DNA of 64,000 nucleotides from Pseudomonas fluorescens Q2-87 (GTDB lineage Bacteria; Pseudomonadota; Gammaproteobacteria; Pseudomonadales; Pseudomonadaceae), in contig NZ_CM001558.1 in the NCBI RefSeq assembly GCF_000281895.1, forward strand, positions 1,988,556-2,052,555. Direction: 5' to 3'. The position numbers were made by a program, and so were the translations under genes. The notes beneath the pieces are model-generated. The model saw only the letters and a list, made by a program, of their open reading frames with translations. It was not told the DNA's origin and ran no database searches. Shown one piece after another: positions 56,779 to 64,000 of the stretch. Position 1 is the stretch's first letter. Each line of letters starts with the position of its first letter.

Positions 56779-58137
56779 GTGAACGACCGGAAGTCAGATG
56801 CCTGCCAAACGCGGGGCGGATGTGAGGACGCGAGCGGTGAAGCCGTGAGAAGCCCCGTCAGCGACGAGGTCAATCGCCCGCAAGATGAATCCGACAACGC
56901 AGGGCAAGGGCTGCTGGATCGGGCCTTTGCGAGAGAAAACCTGAAGCGGGCATGGAAACGGGTCAAGGCCAACAAAGGTGCAGCAGGTGTGGATGGTTTG
57001 GACATTGAACAGACTGCCAAGCATTTGCTGAGCCAATGGCCGACGATTTGTGAACAGCTTATTTCAGGAGCCTACCGGCCCAGTCCGGTAAAGCGTGTGG
57101 TAATTCCCAAACCTGACGGCGGCGAACGCGAGTTGGGCATTCCAACGGTCACTGACCGGCTGATCCAACAAGCACTGCTGCAAGTTTTGCAGCCACTGCT
57201 CGATCCAACTTTCAGTGAACACAGCTACGGCTTTCGCCCGGGGCGCAGTGCGCAGGAGGCCGTCTTAGCGGCTCAGCGCTATGTGTCTTCAGGACGCAAA
57301 GTGGTGGTGGATGTTGATCTGGAGAAGTTCTTCGATCGGGTCGACCACGATATTTTGATTGATCGTTTAAGCAAGCGGATTGCGGATCGGGCGGTTATCC
57401 GTCTGATTCGGGCGTATCTGGATGCGGGAACGCTGATCAATGGCGTGGTCGAGAAAAGCCGCTGCGGGGCGCCGCAAGGCGGCCCGCTGTCGCCGTTGCT
57501 GGCAAATGTGCTGCTGGACGAAGTGGATCGGGAGCTTGAACGCCGGGGCCATTGCTTCGTGCGCTATGCCGATGATGCGAATGTGTATGTTCGCAGCCGC
57601 AGGGCCGGGCAGCGGGTGATGGCTTTGCTAAAGCGCTTGTATGAAAAGCTGAACTTGAGCGTCAACGAGAGCAAGAGTGCGGTAGCGAGTGCATTTGGTC
57701 GCAAGTTTCTGGGATACGCCTTCTGGGCATCTCCACAAGGCGTCAAAAGAGCAGTGGCGGTCAAAGCACGCAAGCGGTTCAAACAGCGGATACGCGAACT
57801 CACCCGTCGCTCAGGCGGTCGCAGTATGCGACACGTTGTCGAGAACTTACGGCCTTATCTCTTGGGCTGGAAAACTTACTTTGGGTTATCGCAAACACCG
57901 AAGGTCTGGCGAGAGCTGGACGAATGGATACGACGCCGACTGCGAGCGATCCAACTTAAGCAATGGCGGCGTGGACCGACGATCTATCGCGAACTGCGGG
58001 CCTTGGGGGCCAGCGCCCAAACCGCACGGAAAGTGGCGGCTAACTCACGTAGTTGGTGGCGTAATAGCCGCTTTGAGCTTAACCGAGTGCTGGATGTGGC
58101 ATGGTTCGACAGGCTGGGTCTGGTGCGACTCTCATAA
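56779..58137 (+). CDS. ltrA: Group II intron reverse transcriptase/maturase
   Basis: 452 residues from a GTG at 56779. RT blocks are intact: DGLDIEQTAKHLL and VIPKPDGGERELGIPTVTDRLIQQ, HSYGFRPGRSAQEAV, VDVDLEKFFDRVDHD, RCGAPQGGPLSPLLANVLLDEVD, and the active site YADD (263-266). A maturase domain follows (LRPYLLGWKTYFGLSQTPKVWRELDEWIRRRLRAIQLKQW in outline). No HNH endonuclease is attached, as in class C introns. No frameshift is seen, so the protein is probably active. Confidence 0.95.
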   Translation: MNDRKSDACQTRGGCEDASGEAVRSPVSDEVNRPQDESDNAGQGLLDRAFARENLKRAWKRVKANKGAAGVDGLDIEQTAKHLLSQWPTICEQLISGAYRPSPVKRVVIPKPDGGERELGIPTVTDRLIQQALLQVLQPLLDPTFSEHSYGFRPGRSAQEAVLAAQRYVSSGRKVVVDVDLEKFFDRVDHDILIDRLSKRIADRAVIRLIRAYLDAGTLINGVVEKSRCGAPQGGPLSPLLANVLLDEVDRELERRGHCFVRYADDANVYVRSRRAGQRVMALLKRLYEKLNLSVNESKSAVASAFGRKFLGYAFWASPQGVKRAVAVKARKRFKQRIRELTRRSGGRSMRHVVENLRPYLLGWKTYFGLSQTPKVWRELDEWIRRRLRAIQLKQWRRGPTIYRELRALGASAQTARKVAANSRSWWRNSRFELNRVLDVAWFDRLGLVRLS

Positions 58138-58263
58138 CCTCAATCTCTCGAACCGCCCGGTGCGGACCCGCATGCCGGGTGGTGTGGCAGGGGAGCGGCC
58201 TATGAAGGCCGCCCCCTATGCCGATTGGCAAATGACCTGTGGGGATCTATTCCTGAACCCGTG

Positions 58264-58419
58264 GCGAGGGGATTTAGCGAAACGTCGCACCGCCCCGCTG
58301 GGCTGCGAAGCAGCCCTAAAGCCTGCCAACCCGGTGTGTCAGAATGGCCACTTGATTCAGTGATTGGGTCTGCTGCGCAGCCCAGCGGGGCGGTGCGACG
58401 TTTCGCTAAATCCCCTCGC
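58264..58419. repeat. long inverted repeat (50-bp arms)
   Basis: Left arm 58264-58313, from GCGAGGGGATTTAGCG to GGCTGCGAAGCAG. Right arm 58370-58419 is its reverse complement with one mismatch (AAGCAG versus CAGCAG). The 56-base centre includes CCAACCCGGTGTG. This is a REPIN-like element of the second REP type of the P. fluorescens group. Confidence 0.88.
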
Positions 58420-58475
58420 TACAGGTTTTGTATTCGGCCTGGATGTCTAAATAAAGCCCCACCCATGGAATGACA

Positions 58476-59354
58476 ATGAACCCCTTCGAAGAAATGCGCA
58501 TCTTTGTCCAAGTCATGGAATCGGGCAGCTTCACCGCTGCGGCGGACAAGCTGGGGTTGTCCAAGCAGTTCGTCAGCCGCAAGCTCATGGAACTTGAGCA
58601 GCGACTGGGGGTGCGCCTGCTCAATCGCTCGACGCGGCGGCTGGATGTCACGCCCTTGGGGCAGCGCTATTACGAGGCGGCGCTACGCCTGCTCAGCGAT
58701 GTCGAACAGGTGGAGCAGGGCATCAGCGGCCAGACCAGCGAGCCCCGCGGGACCATTCGCCTCAGCGCGCCGCTGTCCTTCGCGGTGGCGCACCTGGGTA
58801 GCCTCTTGCCAGCTTTTTTGCAGCGCTATCCCGACGTCAGCGTAGAGGTGGACCTGAGCGACCGCTCGGTGGACCTGCTTGGGGAAGGCTATGACCTGGC
58901 GCTGCGCATCGGCGTGCTGGAAGACTCGACGCTGATCGCCCGGCGCATCGCGACCATCGAACGGGTGTACTGCGCCAGCCCGGCCTACCTGGCACAACGT
59001 GGCAAACCTGCGCGGCCTGAAGACCTGCGCCAGCACGACTGCCTGCCCTATGGTCACAGCCGTCAGGTCCAATGGCGTTTCGGTGGGGCCGGCAAACCGG
59101 TGACCCTGGAGGTCGCAGGTCGCATGCGCGCCAATAACGGCGATTTGCTCAGGGACGCCGCCATTGCCGGCATGGGCGTCACCTACCTGCCGACATTCAT
59201 CGTCGGCAATGCCTTGAAAGAGGGGCGGTTGATCAAGGTATTGGAGGGGTTCGAGACCGAGCCGTTGGCGCTATCGGCGGTGTACCCGCAACATCGGCAA
59301 AGCTCACGCCCGGTGCAGGCGTTGGTGGAGTTCTTACGCGAACAGATGCGTTAA
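58476..59354 (+). CDS. LysR-family regulator
   Basis: 292 residues from the ATG at 58476 (MNPFEEMRIFVQVMESGSFTAAADKLGLSKQFVSRKLMELEQRLGVRLL in outline). The effector domain is of the CrgA-like branch (GTIRLSAPLSFAVAHLGSLLPAFLQRYPDV). An alternative ATG lies 6 bases upstream. Between it and the YcaC-type gene lie the intron and the long inverted repeat, so any former link with that operon is interrupted. Confidence 0.88.
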   Translation: MNPFEEMRIFVQVMESGSFTAAADKLGLSKQFVSRKLMELEQRLGVRLLNRSTRRLDVTPLGQRYYEAALRLLSDVEQVEQGISGQTSEPRGTIRLSAPLSFAVAHLGSLLPAFLQRYPDVSVEVDLSDRSVDLLGEGYDLALRIGVLEDSTLIARRIATIERVYCASPAYLAQRGKPARPEDLRQHDCLPYGHSRQVQWRFGGAGKPVTLEVAGRMRANNGDLLRDAAIAGMGVTYLPTFIVGNALKEGRLIKVLEGFETEPLALSAVYPQHRQSSRPVQALVEFLREQMR

Positions 59355-59408
59355 ATGCCCGAACGCCTTCAGCCGCCATCTGACGGCTGAAGCGTTGACA
59401 GCACCGGA

Positions 59409-59885
59409 TCAGGCGGCGAGGTTGGCGCTGCTCAGTTCTTTTTTGTACTGCGCTTTCAGGGTTTCCATTTGTTCACCCAAGGCATCCAGTTTTGCCTTGC
59501 CCAGCACTTTCTTGGCTTGCGGGAACATTTCCTTTTCTTCTTCTTCGATGTGGTGCTCCAGCAGCTCCTTGACCACTTTCACCCGGCCGGCGAATTCAGG
59601 CTGGGACGGGTCAGTGGCTTTCAGGTCGGGCAACACCAGTGAATCGACGGTGCGGTGTTCTTCCTTGGCTTCGTAATACATTTCAGCCTCTTCCTTACCG
59701 CCTTCCTGTTTGAAGGCGGGGTAGAGGATTTCCTCTTCCAGGCGGGTATGGATGGTCACTTCCATTTCGAGCTTGGCCAACAGCTCGGTGCGCTTTTTGA
59801 CGGCGCGGTCAGTGGACTCGCTCAATTGAGCCAGAATGGCTTTGACGCGTTCATGGTCGGCTTTCAACAGATCGATGGCGTTCAT
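59409..59885 (-). CDS. Hemerythrin-domain protein
   Basis: 158 residues from the ATG at 59885, preceded by AGGAGC. Helical bundle with the iron-site pattern DHERVKAIL, HTRLEEEILYPAF, EEHRTVDSL and ELLEHHIEEEEKEMFP, supplying the His and acidic ligands of a di-iron centre. Probable role in oxygen, nitric oxide or iron handling. Single gene. Confidence 0.88.
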   Translation of the reverse strand: MNAIDLLKADHERVKAILAQLSESTDRAVKKRTELLAKLEMEVTIHTRLEEEILYPAFKQEGGKEEAEMYYEAKEEHRTVDSLVLPDLKATDPSQPEFAGRVKVVKELLEHHIEEEEKEMFPQAKKVLGKAKLDALGEQMETLKAQYKKELSSANLAA

Positions 59886-60105
59886 GTGCAGCTCCTGGCA
59901 ATTCACGGATGCGGGCAGGCTTCAAGCGCCGACGCCGCGTAGGAGGTAAATTGCATCAGCCGTGCCAGCCGGGGCTCTAGATAAATGCTTTTAAAAACAG
60001 TGTGTTGGAGTTAGCTGGATTTTCCTTCATCGTGCAGCCTGCATGACGGTGCAAGAAACGCCCTTGCACTTTGCGCTGCCCGGGCGTCCCGCGTGCGAGG
60101 TCGTG

Positions 60106-61215
60106 CTAAGTGCTTTCGATCAATTCCCGTACCCGCACGGCAATCGCCAGGCAGGCGGTCAGCCCTGGCGATTCGATGCCGAACAGGTTGATCAATCCTG
60201 GCACCCCATGCTCGGCCTGGCTGTCGATGCGAAAGTCGCGCGAGGGCTCGTCGGGCCCGCCGATCTTCGGGCGGATGCCGCTGTAGGCTGGTTGCAGGCT
60301 CTGGTCCGGCAGGCCCGGCCAGTAATTGCGAATCGCTGGGTAGAAGGCGGCGGCGCGGGCGGGGTCCACTTGGTAATCCTCCCGGGTAACCCATTCGATA
60401 TCCGGACCGAACCGGGCCTGGCCGGCCAGGTCCAGGGTCATGTGGATGCCCAGGCCAGCGGTTTCCGGCGCGGGGTAGACCAGATGCCGGAACGGCGCAC
60501 GCTCGGCCAGGCTGAAATAGTTGCCCTTGCACAGATAGGCATCGGGTACCGATTGCGGCGCCAGGCCGTCAATGCGACGGGCGAGGGCGGGCGCCTGGAG
60601 ACCGGCGGCGTTGATCAGTTGGCGGCAGGACAAACGCATCTGCGCCGTGCCGCCCAATGTCAGCGTGAAACCATCGGCGGTAGCCTGGGCCTCCAACAAT
60701 GGCGTGTGGAACGCGACCTGCGCACCGGCCGCTTCGGCATCGCCCTGCAACGCCAGCATCAAGGCGTGTGAATCGACGATACCGGTGGACGGCGAATACA
60801 ACGCGGCGACACACGCCAGGGCGGGCTCCTTGTCCAGCGCCTCTGCCTGATCGAGCAACCGCAGGTCGTCCACGCCATTCGTCAGGCCCCGTTCCAGCAG
60901 CGCCTGGAGCCCGGCTACCTGCGCCGCGCTCGTGGCGACGATCAACTTGCCGAGGCGGCGGGTCTCGACGCCGTGGCGTTCACAATAATCGTACAACCTG
61001 CGCCGTCCTTCGACGCACAGCTGCGCCTTGAGGCTGCCCGGTGGGTAATAAATGCCGGCATGGATGACTTCGGAATTGCGCGAGCTGATGCCCGTGCCGA
61101 TGGCGGCGCCCGCTTCGATCAGCAGCACCTCCCGGCCAGCGCGGGCCATCTCCCGGGCCACGGCGAGCCCAACGACGCCCGCGCCTACCACCACGCATTC
61201 AAAATCGACGTTCAA
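60106..61215 (-). CDS. FAD-dependent oxidoreductase (L-2-hydroxyglutarate oxidase-like)
   Basis: 369 residues from a TTG at 61215. That start is set by GGGAGGAG at an 8-base spacing and by the DAO fold beginning at once ([35 protein letters not shown] in outline). Further motifs are [26 protein letters not shown], the [10 protein letters not shown] segment and [19 protein letters not shown]. It oxidises 2-hydroxy acids such as L-2-hydroxyglutarate, by family; the true substrate is unproven. Divergent from the isomerase gene at 61375. Confidence 0.88.
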   Translation of the reverse strand: MNVDFECVVVGAGVVGLAVAREMARAGREVLLIEAGAAIGTGISSRNSEVIHAGIYYPPGSLKAQLCVEGRRRLYDYCERHGVETRRLGKLIVATSAAQVAGLQALLERGLTNGVDDLRLLDQAEALDKEPALACVAALYSPSTGIVDSHALMLALQGDAEAAGAQVAFHTPLLEAQATADGFTLTLGGTAQMRLSCRQLINAAGLQAPALARRIDGLAPQSVPDAYLCKGNYFSLAERAPFRHLVYPAPETAGLGIHMTLDLAGQARFGPDIEWVTREDYQVDPARAAAFYPAIRNYWPGLPDQSLQPAYSGIRPKIGGPDEPSRDFRIDSQAEHGVPGLINLFGIESPGLTACLAIAVRVRELIEST

Positions 61216-61374
61216 CCTTTTATCTCCTCCCGGGCCGGTAAGTTGGCCGATCTCAAGGATAGCCTTGCTGGGATATTTGGACGTCATGCCGTCTGGATAG
61301 AATCCACGCTGCTCGGTACGCTGGGCTTTGGTATCAATCTGTTGATCTGCCCTTTGTCCAAGGAGAGTACTGAT

Positions 61375-62157
61375 ATGCCTCGTTTTGCTGCCAACCTCAG
61401 CATGCTTTATCCGCAACACTGCTTCTTGGACCGTTTTGCGGCCGCAGCGGCCGATGGTTTCGACGCTGTTGAATATTTGTTCCCGTACGAATACGGCCCC
61501 CAGGAACTCAAGCAACGGCTGGCGGACAACGGCCTGGTACAGGCCCTGTTCAACGCGCCGCCAGGGGATTGGGCGGCGGGAGAGCGGGGCATCGCTACGC
61601 TGCCGGGGCGCGAGTCGGAGTTCCGCGACGGGTTTGACCGCGCCCTTGAATATGCCGCCGTGCTGGGCAATTCGAAGATCCACGTGATGGCCGGTCTGCT
61701 TGCGTCCGAAGTCGAGCGCGCACGGCATCATGGTGTGTATTTGGAGAACCTTGCCTATGCCACTGCCCAGGCGGCAAAGGTTGGGGTCACTGTGCTGCTG
61801 GAGCCGATCAATACCCGGGACATGCCTGGGTTTTTTCTGAACCGCCAGGATCAGGCTCACGCTGTTTGCCGGGAGGTGGGCGCGGCGAACCTCAAGGTTC
61901 AGTTCGATTGCTACCATTGCCAGATTGTCGAGGGCGACCTGACCAGCAAAATGCGCCGTGACTTCAGTGGTATCGGCCACATCCAGATTGCCGGGGTGCC
62001 GGATCGTCATGAGCCGGATTCAGGGGAAATTAACTATCCGTTTTTGTTCGAGTTGATGGATGAGTTGGGGTATGACGGCTGGGTCGGCTGCGAGTATCGC
62101 CCTCGGGGGGATACTTCGGTTGGGCTGAAATGGTTGCGCGACTGGAACGCACGCTGA
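61375..62157 (+). CDS. Hydroxypyruvate isomerase-like protein (Hyi/OtnI)
   Basis: 260 residues, TIM barrel of the xylose isomerase-like group, with AAGGAG before the ATG at 61375. It opens with [40 protein letters not shown] in outline; catalytic and metal residues lie in [19 protein letters not shown] (Glu), [14 protein letters not shown] and the C-terminal [10 protein letters not shown] (Glu). It would interconvert hydroxypyruvate with tartronate semialdehyde or a 2-oxo-tetronate. It diverges from the FAD oxidoreductase gene over 159 bases. Confidence 0.9.
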   Translation: MPRFAANLSMLYPQHCFLDRFAAAAADGFDAVEYLFPYEYGPQELKQRLADNGLVQALFNAPPGDWAAGERGIATLPGRESEFRDGFDRALEYAAVLGNSKIHVMAGLLASEVERARHHGVYLENLAYATAQAAKVGVTVLLEPINTRDMPGFFLNRQDQAHAVCREVGAANLKVQFDCYHCQIVEGDLTSKMRRDFSGIGHIQIAGVPDRHEPDSGEINYPFLFELMDELGYDGWVGCEYRPRGDTSVGLKWLRDWNAR

Positions 62158-62162
62158 GTTTT

Positions 62163-62330
62163 TGTGGGAGCGGGCTTGCTCGCGAAAGCGGTGGGTCTGC
62201 TTGGATTGATTTTGAATGTGCGACCGTCATCGCGAGCAGGCTCGCTCCCACAGTGGATCATCGGTAGCGAAATATCCGGGCATGACACAAATCCCCTGTG
62301 GAAGCGAGCCTGCTCGCGATAGCGGTGGGT
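62163..62330. repeat. cluster of three REPs
   Basis: A REP at 62163-62193, an inverted copy ending at 62252 and a third, of the variant GAAGCGAGCCTGCTCGCGAT, at 62294-62330. Confidence 0.88.
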
Positions 62331-62557
62331 CGGCTATGCAGCCCTCACGGCAGCAGCAGTTCGATACCCTGCTTGCGGATGCCATCAGCGGCGGCCGGTG
62401 CGAGGGCGTTGTCCATGCATCGGCGCCTATACCGAAGAGCAGCTATTGGCATGGACGGCTGATGCGGCTGCGGATGGCTATTACACACCGATGCGTTCAT
62501 GACTTGGAGCAAGAGAGGCCGGTCACGGGTTCTGAAGAATCCATCATCCCTCAAACG
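62331..62557. other. gene-free stretch between REPs and nuoN
   Basis: About 230 bases without an intact gene. Two partial frames look protein-like (SRQQQFDTLLADAISGGRCEG from 62346 and, one frame over, CIGAYTEEQLLAWTADAA before a stop at about 62497), which may be a decayed gene. Nothing else is seen. Confidence 0.35.
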
Positions 62558-62583
62558 CAAAAACGGCACCGAAGGTGCCGTTT
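62558..62583 (-). terminator. terminator of the nuo operon
   Basis: Read on the minus strand: AAACGGCACC-TTC-GGTGCCGTTTTTG, a cUUCGg-type tetraloop on a stable stem with a U-tract. It lies about 30 bases behind the nuoN stop. Confidence 0.88.
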
Positions 62584-62611
62584 ATGTTTTCTGCAATCTA
62601 CCGCTACACGA

Positions 62612-64000
62612 TCAACCCGCCAACCCCGACTGTTGAACCAACGTCAGCAACGGCTGCGGATACACACCGAGGAAGAACGCCAGTACGGCGATGGCCAGCA
62701 GCATCACGCCGCCTGCCTTCTGTTCCCAGTGCAGCTCGGCATCGTGGCGACGCAGGTTCGGTTCCATCAGGTAGAGGGTGACCATCACGCGCAGGTAGTA
62801 GAACACGCCGATGGCGCTGCCCAGCACCAGGGAGCCGACCAGCCACCATTGGTGAGCCTCGACGCCGGTGGCGATGATGTAGAACTTGCCGATGAAGCCG
62901 GCGGTCAGCGGGATGCCGGCCAGGGACAGCATCATCACGGTCAGCACGGCGGTCAGGTACGGACGGCGCCAGAACAGGCCGCGGTATTCGTACAGGGCGT
63001 CGGCGTCGCGGCCGTTGTACGGCGAGGACATCAGGGTGATCACGCCGAAGGCGCCGAGGCTGGTGATCACGTAGGTGACCAGGTACACGCCGATGGCTTC
63101 CACGGCCAGGCCCTTGCTGGCGATCAGGGCGATCAGCAGGTAACCGAAGTGGGCGATGGACGAGTAACCCAGCAGACGCTTGAGGTTGCTCTGGGTCAGC
63201 GCCAGCAGGTTGCCGAACAGGATCGACGCAATGGCGATGATGGTCAGTACGTTGCTCAGCACACCGCTGCTGGCCACTGGCGAGATCTGGAACAGACGCA
63301 CCATCACCGCGAACACCGCCACTTTCGATGCCGTAGCCAGGAACGCCGCCACCGGCGCCGGGGCGCCTTCGTAGACGTCCGGGGTCCAGAGATGGAAGGG
63401 CACCAGCGACAGCTTGAACGCCAGGCCGATCAGCATCATGCCCAGGCCCAGTTGGGCGATTGGGCTAGGCAGGCCGGTGGTCGCCAGGGCCTGGCCGATA
63501 CCGACGAAGCTCAGGGTGCCGGCTTCGGCGTAGAGCAGGGCCATACCGAACAACAGGAACGCGGAACCGGCGGCCGACAGCACCATGTACTTGATGCCGG
63601 CTTCCAGGGAGCGCTTGTTGAAGAAGGCGTAGGCCACCAGGCCGTAGACCGGTACCGACAGCAGTTCCAGGCCGATGAACAGGCTGGCCAGGTGCTGCGC
63701 GCTGACCAGGACCAGGCCACCGGCGGCGGCCATCAGGATCAGCAGGTACAGTTCTTCGCGGTTACCCGGGTAACCCGAACCGCCATCGCCGAGGTAGGCG
63801 TGGGCGAGGGTGACACAGGCCAGGGTGGCGACCAGGATCAGCGCCATGTACAGGCAGGCGAAGCTGTCGATCTGTATCAGTGGGGTGACTGCCAGCGGTG
63901 CGACTTTCAAGGCCGGCAGGATCGACAACAGGGCCAGGTTCAGCCCCGCCACCGACAGCAGGAAGGTCTGTGAGTGATTGCGCCGCCAGGCGATCGCCAG
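62612..64000 (-). CDS. nuoN: NADH-quinone oxidoreductase subunit N (5' end outside window)
   Basis: About 462 C-terminal residues are visible; the gene continues past the right edge, where the frame reads [20 protein letters not shown]. It is an antiporter-like subunit of complex I with many membrane helices. Key parts are [29 protein letters not shown] (with the helix-5 Glu), [28 protein letters not shown] and [14 protein letters not shown]. It is the last gene of the nuo operon; a terminator follows. Confidence 0.96.
   Translation of the reverse strand: MAIAWRRNHSQTFLLSVAGLNLALLSILPALKVAPLAVTPLIQIDSFACLYMALILVATLACVTLAHAYLGDGGSGYPGNREELYLLILMAAAGGLVLVSAQHLASLFIGLELLSVPVYGLVAYAFFNKRSLEAGIKYMVLSAAGSAFLLFGMALLYAEAGTLSFVGIGQALATTGLPSPIAQLGLGMMLIGLAFKLSLVPFHLWTPDVYEGAPAPVAAFLATASKVAVFAVMVRLFQISPVASSGVLSNVLTIIAIASILFGNLLALTQSNLKRLLGYSSIAHFGYLLIALIASKGLAVEAIGVYLVTYVITSLGAFGVITLMSSPYNGRDADALYEYRGLFWRRPYLTAVLTVMMLSLAGIPLTAGFIGKFYIIATGVEAHQWWLVGSLVLGSAIGVFYYLRVMVTLYLMEPNLRRHDAELHWEQKAGGVMLLAIAVLAFFLGVYPQPLLTLVQQSGLAG

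Larger units (their letters stand above)
56390..58225 (+). mobile_element. Group II intron, probably class C
   Basis: The element opens with GTGCGCCC-AGCAT-GGGCGC, a group II 5' end and first hairpin. It encodes a reverse transcriptase at 56779-58137. After the gene come a domain V-like hairpin (about 58152-58185, CCCGG..CGCATGCCGGG) and a domain VI hairpin (GGGG.GCGGCC/GGCCGCCCCC), ending ..CCCTATGCCGAT. Boundaries are inferred from these signatures and may be off by a few bases. The site, just behind an intrinsic terminator, and an RT without endonuclease domain point to class C. Confidence 0.88.

Noticed and set aside
62216..63973. 585-codon plus-strand frame opposite nuoN
   Set aside because: Its product is dominated by Q, H, G and D, the expected antisense of a membrane protein; nuoN is unmistakable.

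Overview
The window is a piece of a gamma-proteobacterial chromosome, almost certainly a Pseudomonas of the P. fluorescens complex. The evidence is GC-rich coding sequence, the Pseudomonas gene orders glnS-cysS, lpxH-ppiB and thrS-infC-rpmI-rplT-pheST-ihfA, an RsmE-type CsrA protein, and many copies of the GTGGGAGCGGGCTTGCTCGCGAA palindromic repeat (REP) typical of that group. This assignment rests on gene content and repeats, not on a database search.

Layout. 1-3.6 kb: 3' part of tamB. 3.8-8.7 kb: a MarR-controlled tripartite drug efflux operon (marR, outer-membrane lipoprotein, emrA, emrB). 8.8-13.4 kb: lpxH-ppiB facing glnS-cysS. 13.6-16.2 kb: a small membrane protein, rsmE, a SPOR lipoprotein, and an SOS-type unit (LexA box, DUF1654, endA). 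16.4-23.5 kb: the ribose operon rbsBACRKD ending in a secreted nucleoside hydrolase. 23.5-25.5 kb: small conserved and secreted proteins and a cold-shock gene. 25.6-33.2 kb: the translation operon, with a thrS leader that carries a convincing tRNA-Thr anticodon-arm mimic, followed by tRNA-Pro(GGG). 33.5-46.1 kb: accessory metabolism and regulators, including a tautomerase-DsbA-SDR operon, a PctA-like chemoreceptor, two GlxA-type regulators, an MFS/LysR pair and a pirin. 46.3-56.3 kb: two related winged-helix/ATPase regulators facing each other, then an apparently co-transcribed set (alpha/beta hydrolase, LysR, DoxX, monooxygenase-membrane protein, YtcJ-type amidohydrolase, YcaC-type hydrolase). 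56.4-58.2 kb: a group II intron, probably class C, placed just behind the terminator hairpin of that set. 58.2-64 kb: a long inverted repeat, LysR, hemerythrin, a divergent FAD oxidoreductase/hydroxypyruvate isomerase-like pair, and the 3' part of nuoN.

How the genes fit together. In the rbs operon the predicted periplasmic nucleoside hydrolase can release ribose from nucleosides, which RbsABC imports and RbsD/RbsK prepare and phosphorylate. The hydrolase-to-YcaC set has the composition of a small catabolic or detoxification pathway whose substrate is not evident from sequence. It sits between a large ATPase-type regulator and LysR genes and is the best candidate here for an undescribed system. 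No prophage, CRISPR array, transposase or toxin-antitoxin pair was seen; the only mobile element is the intron.
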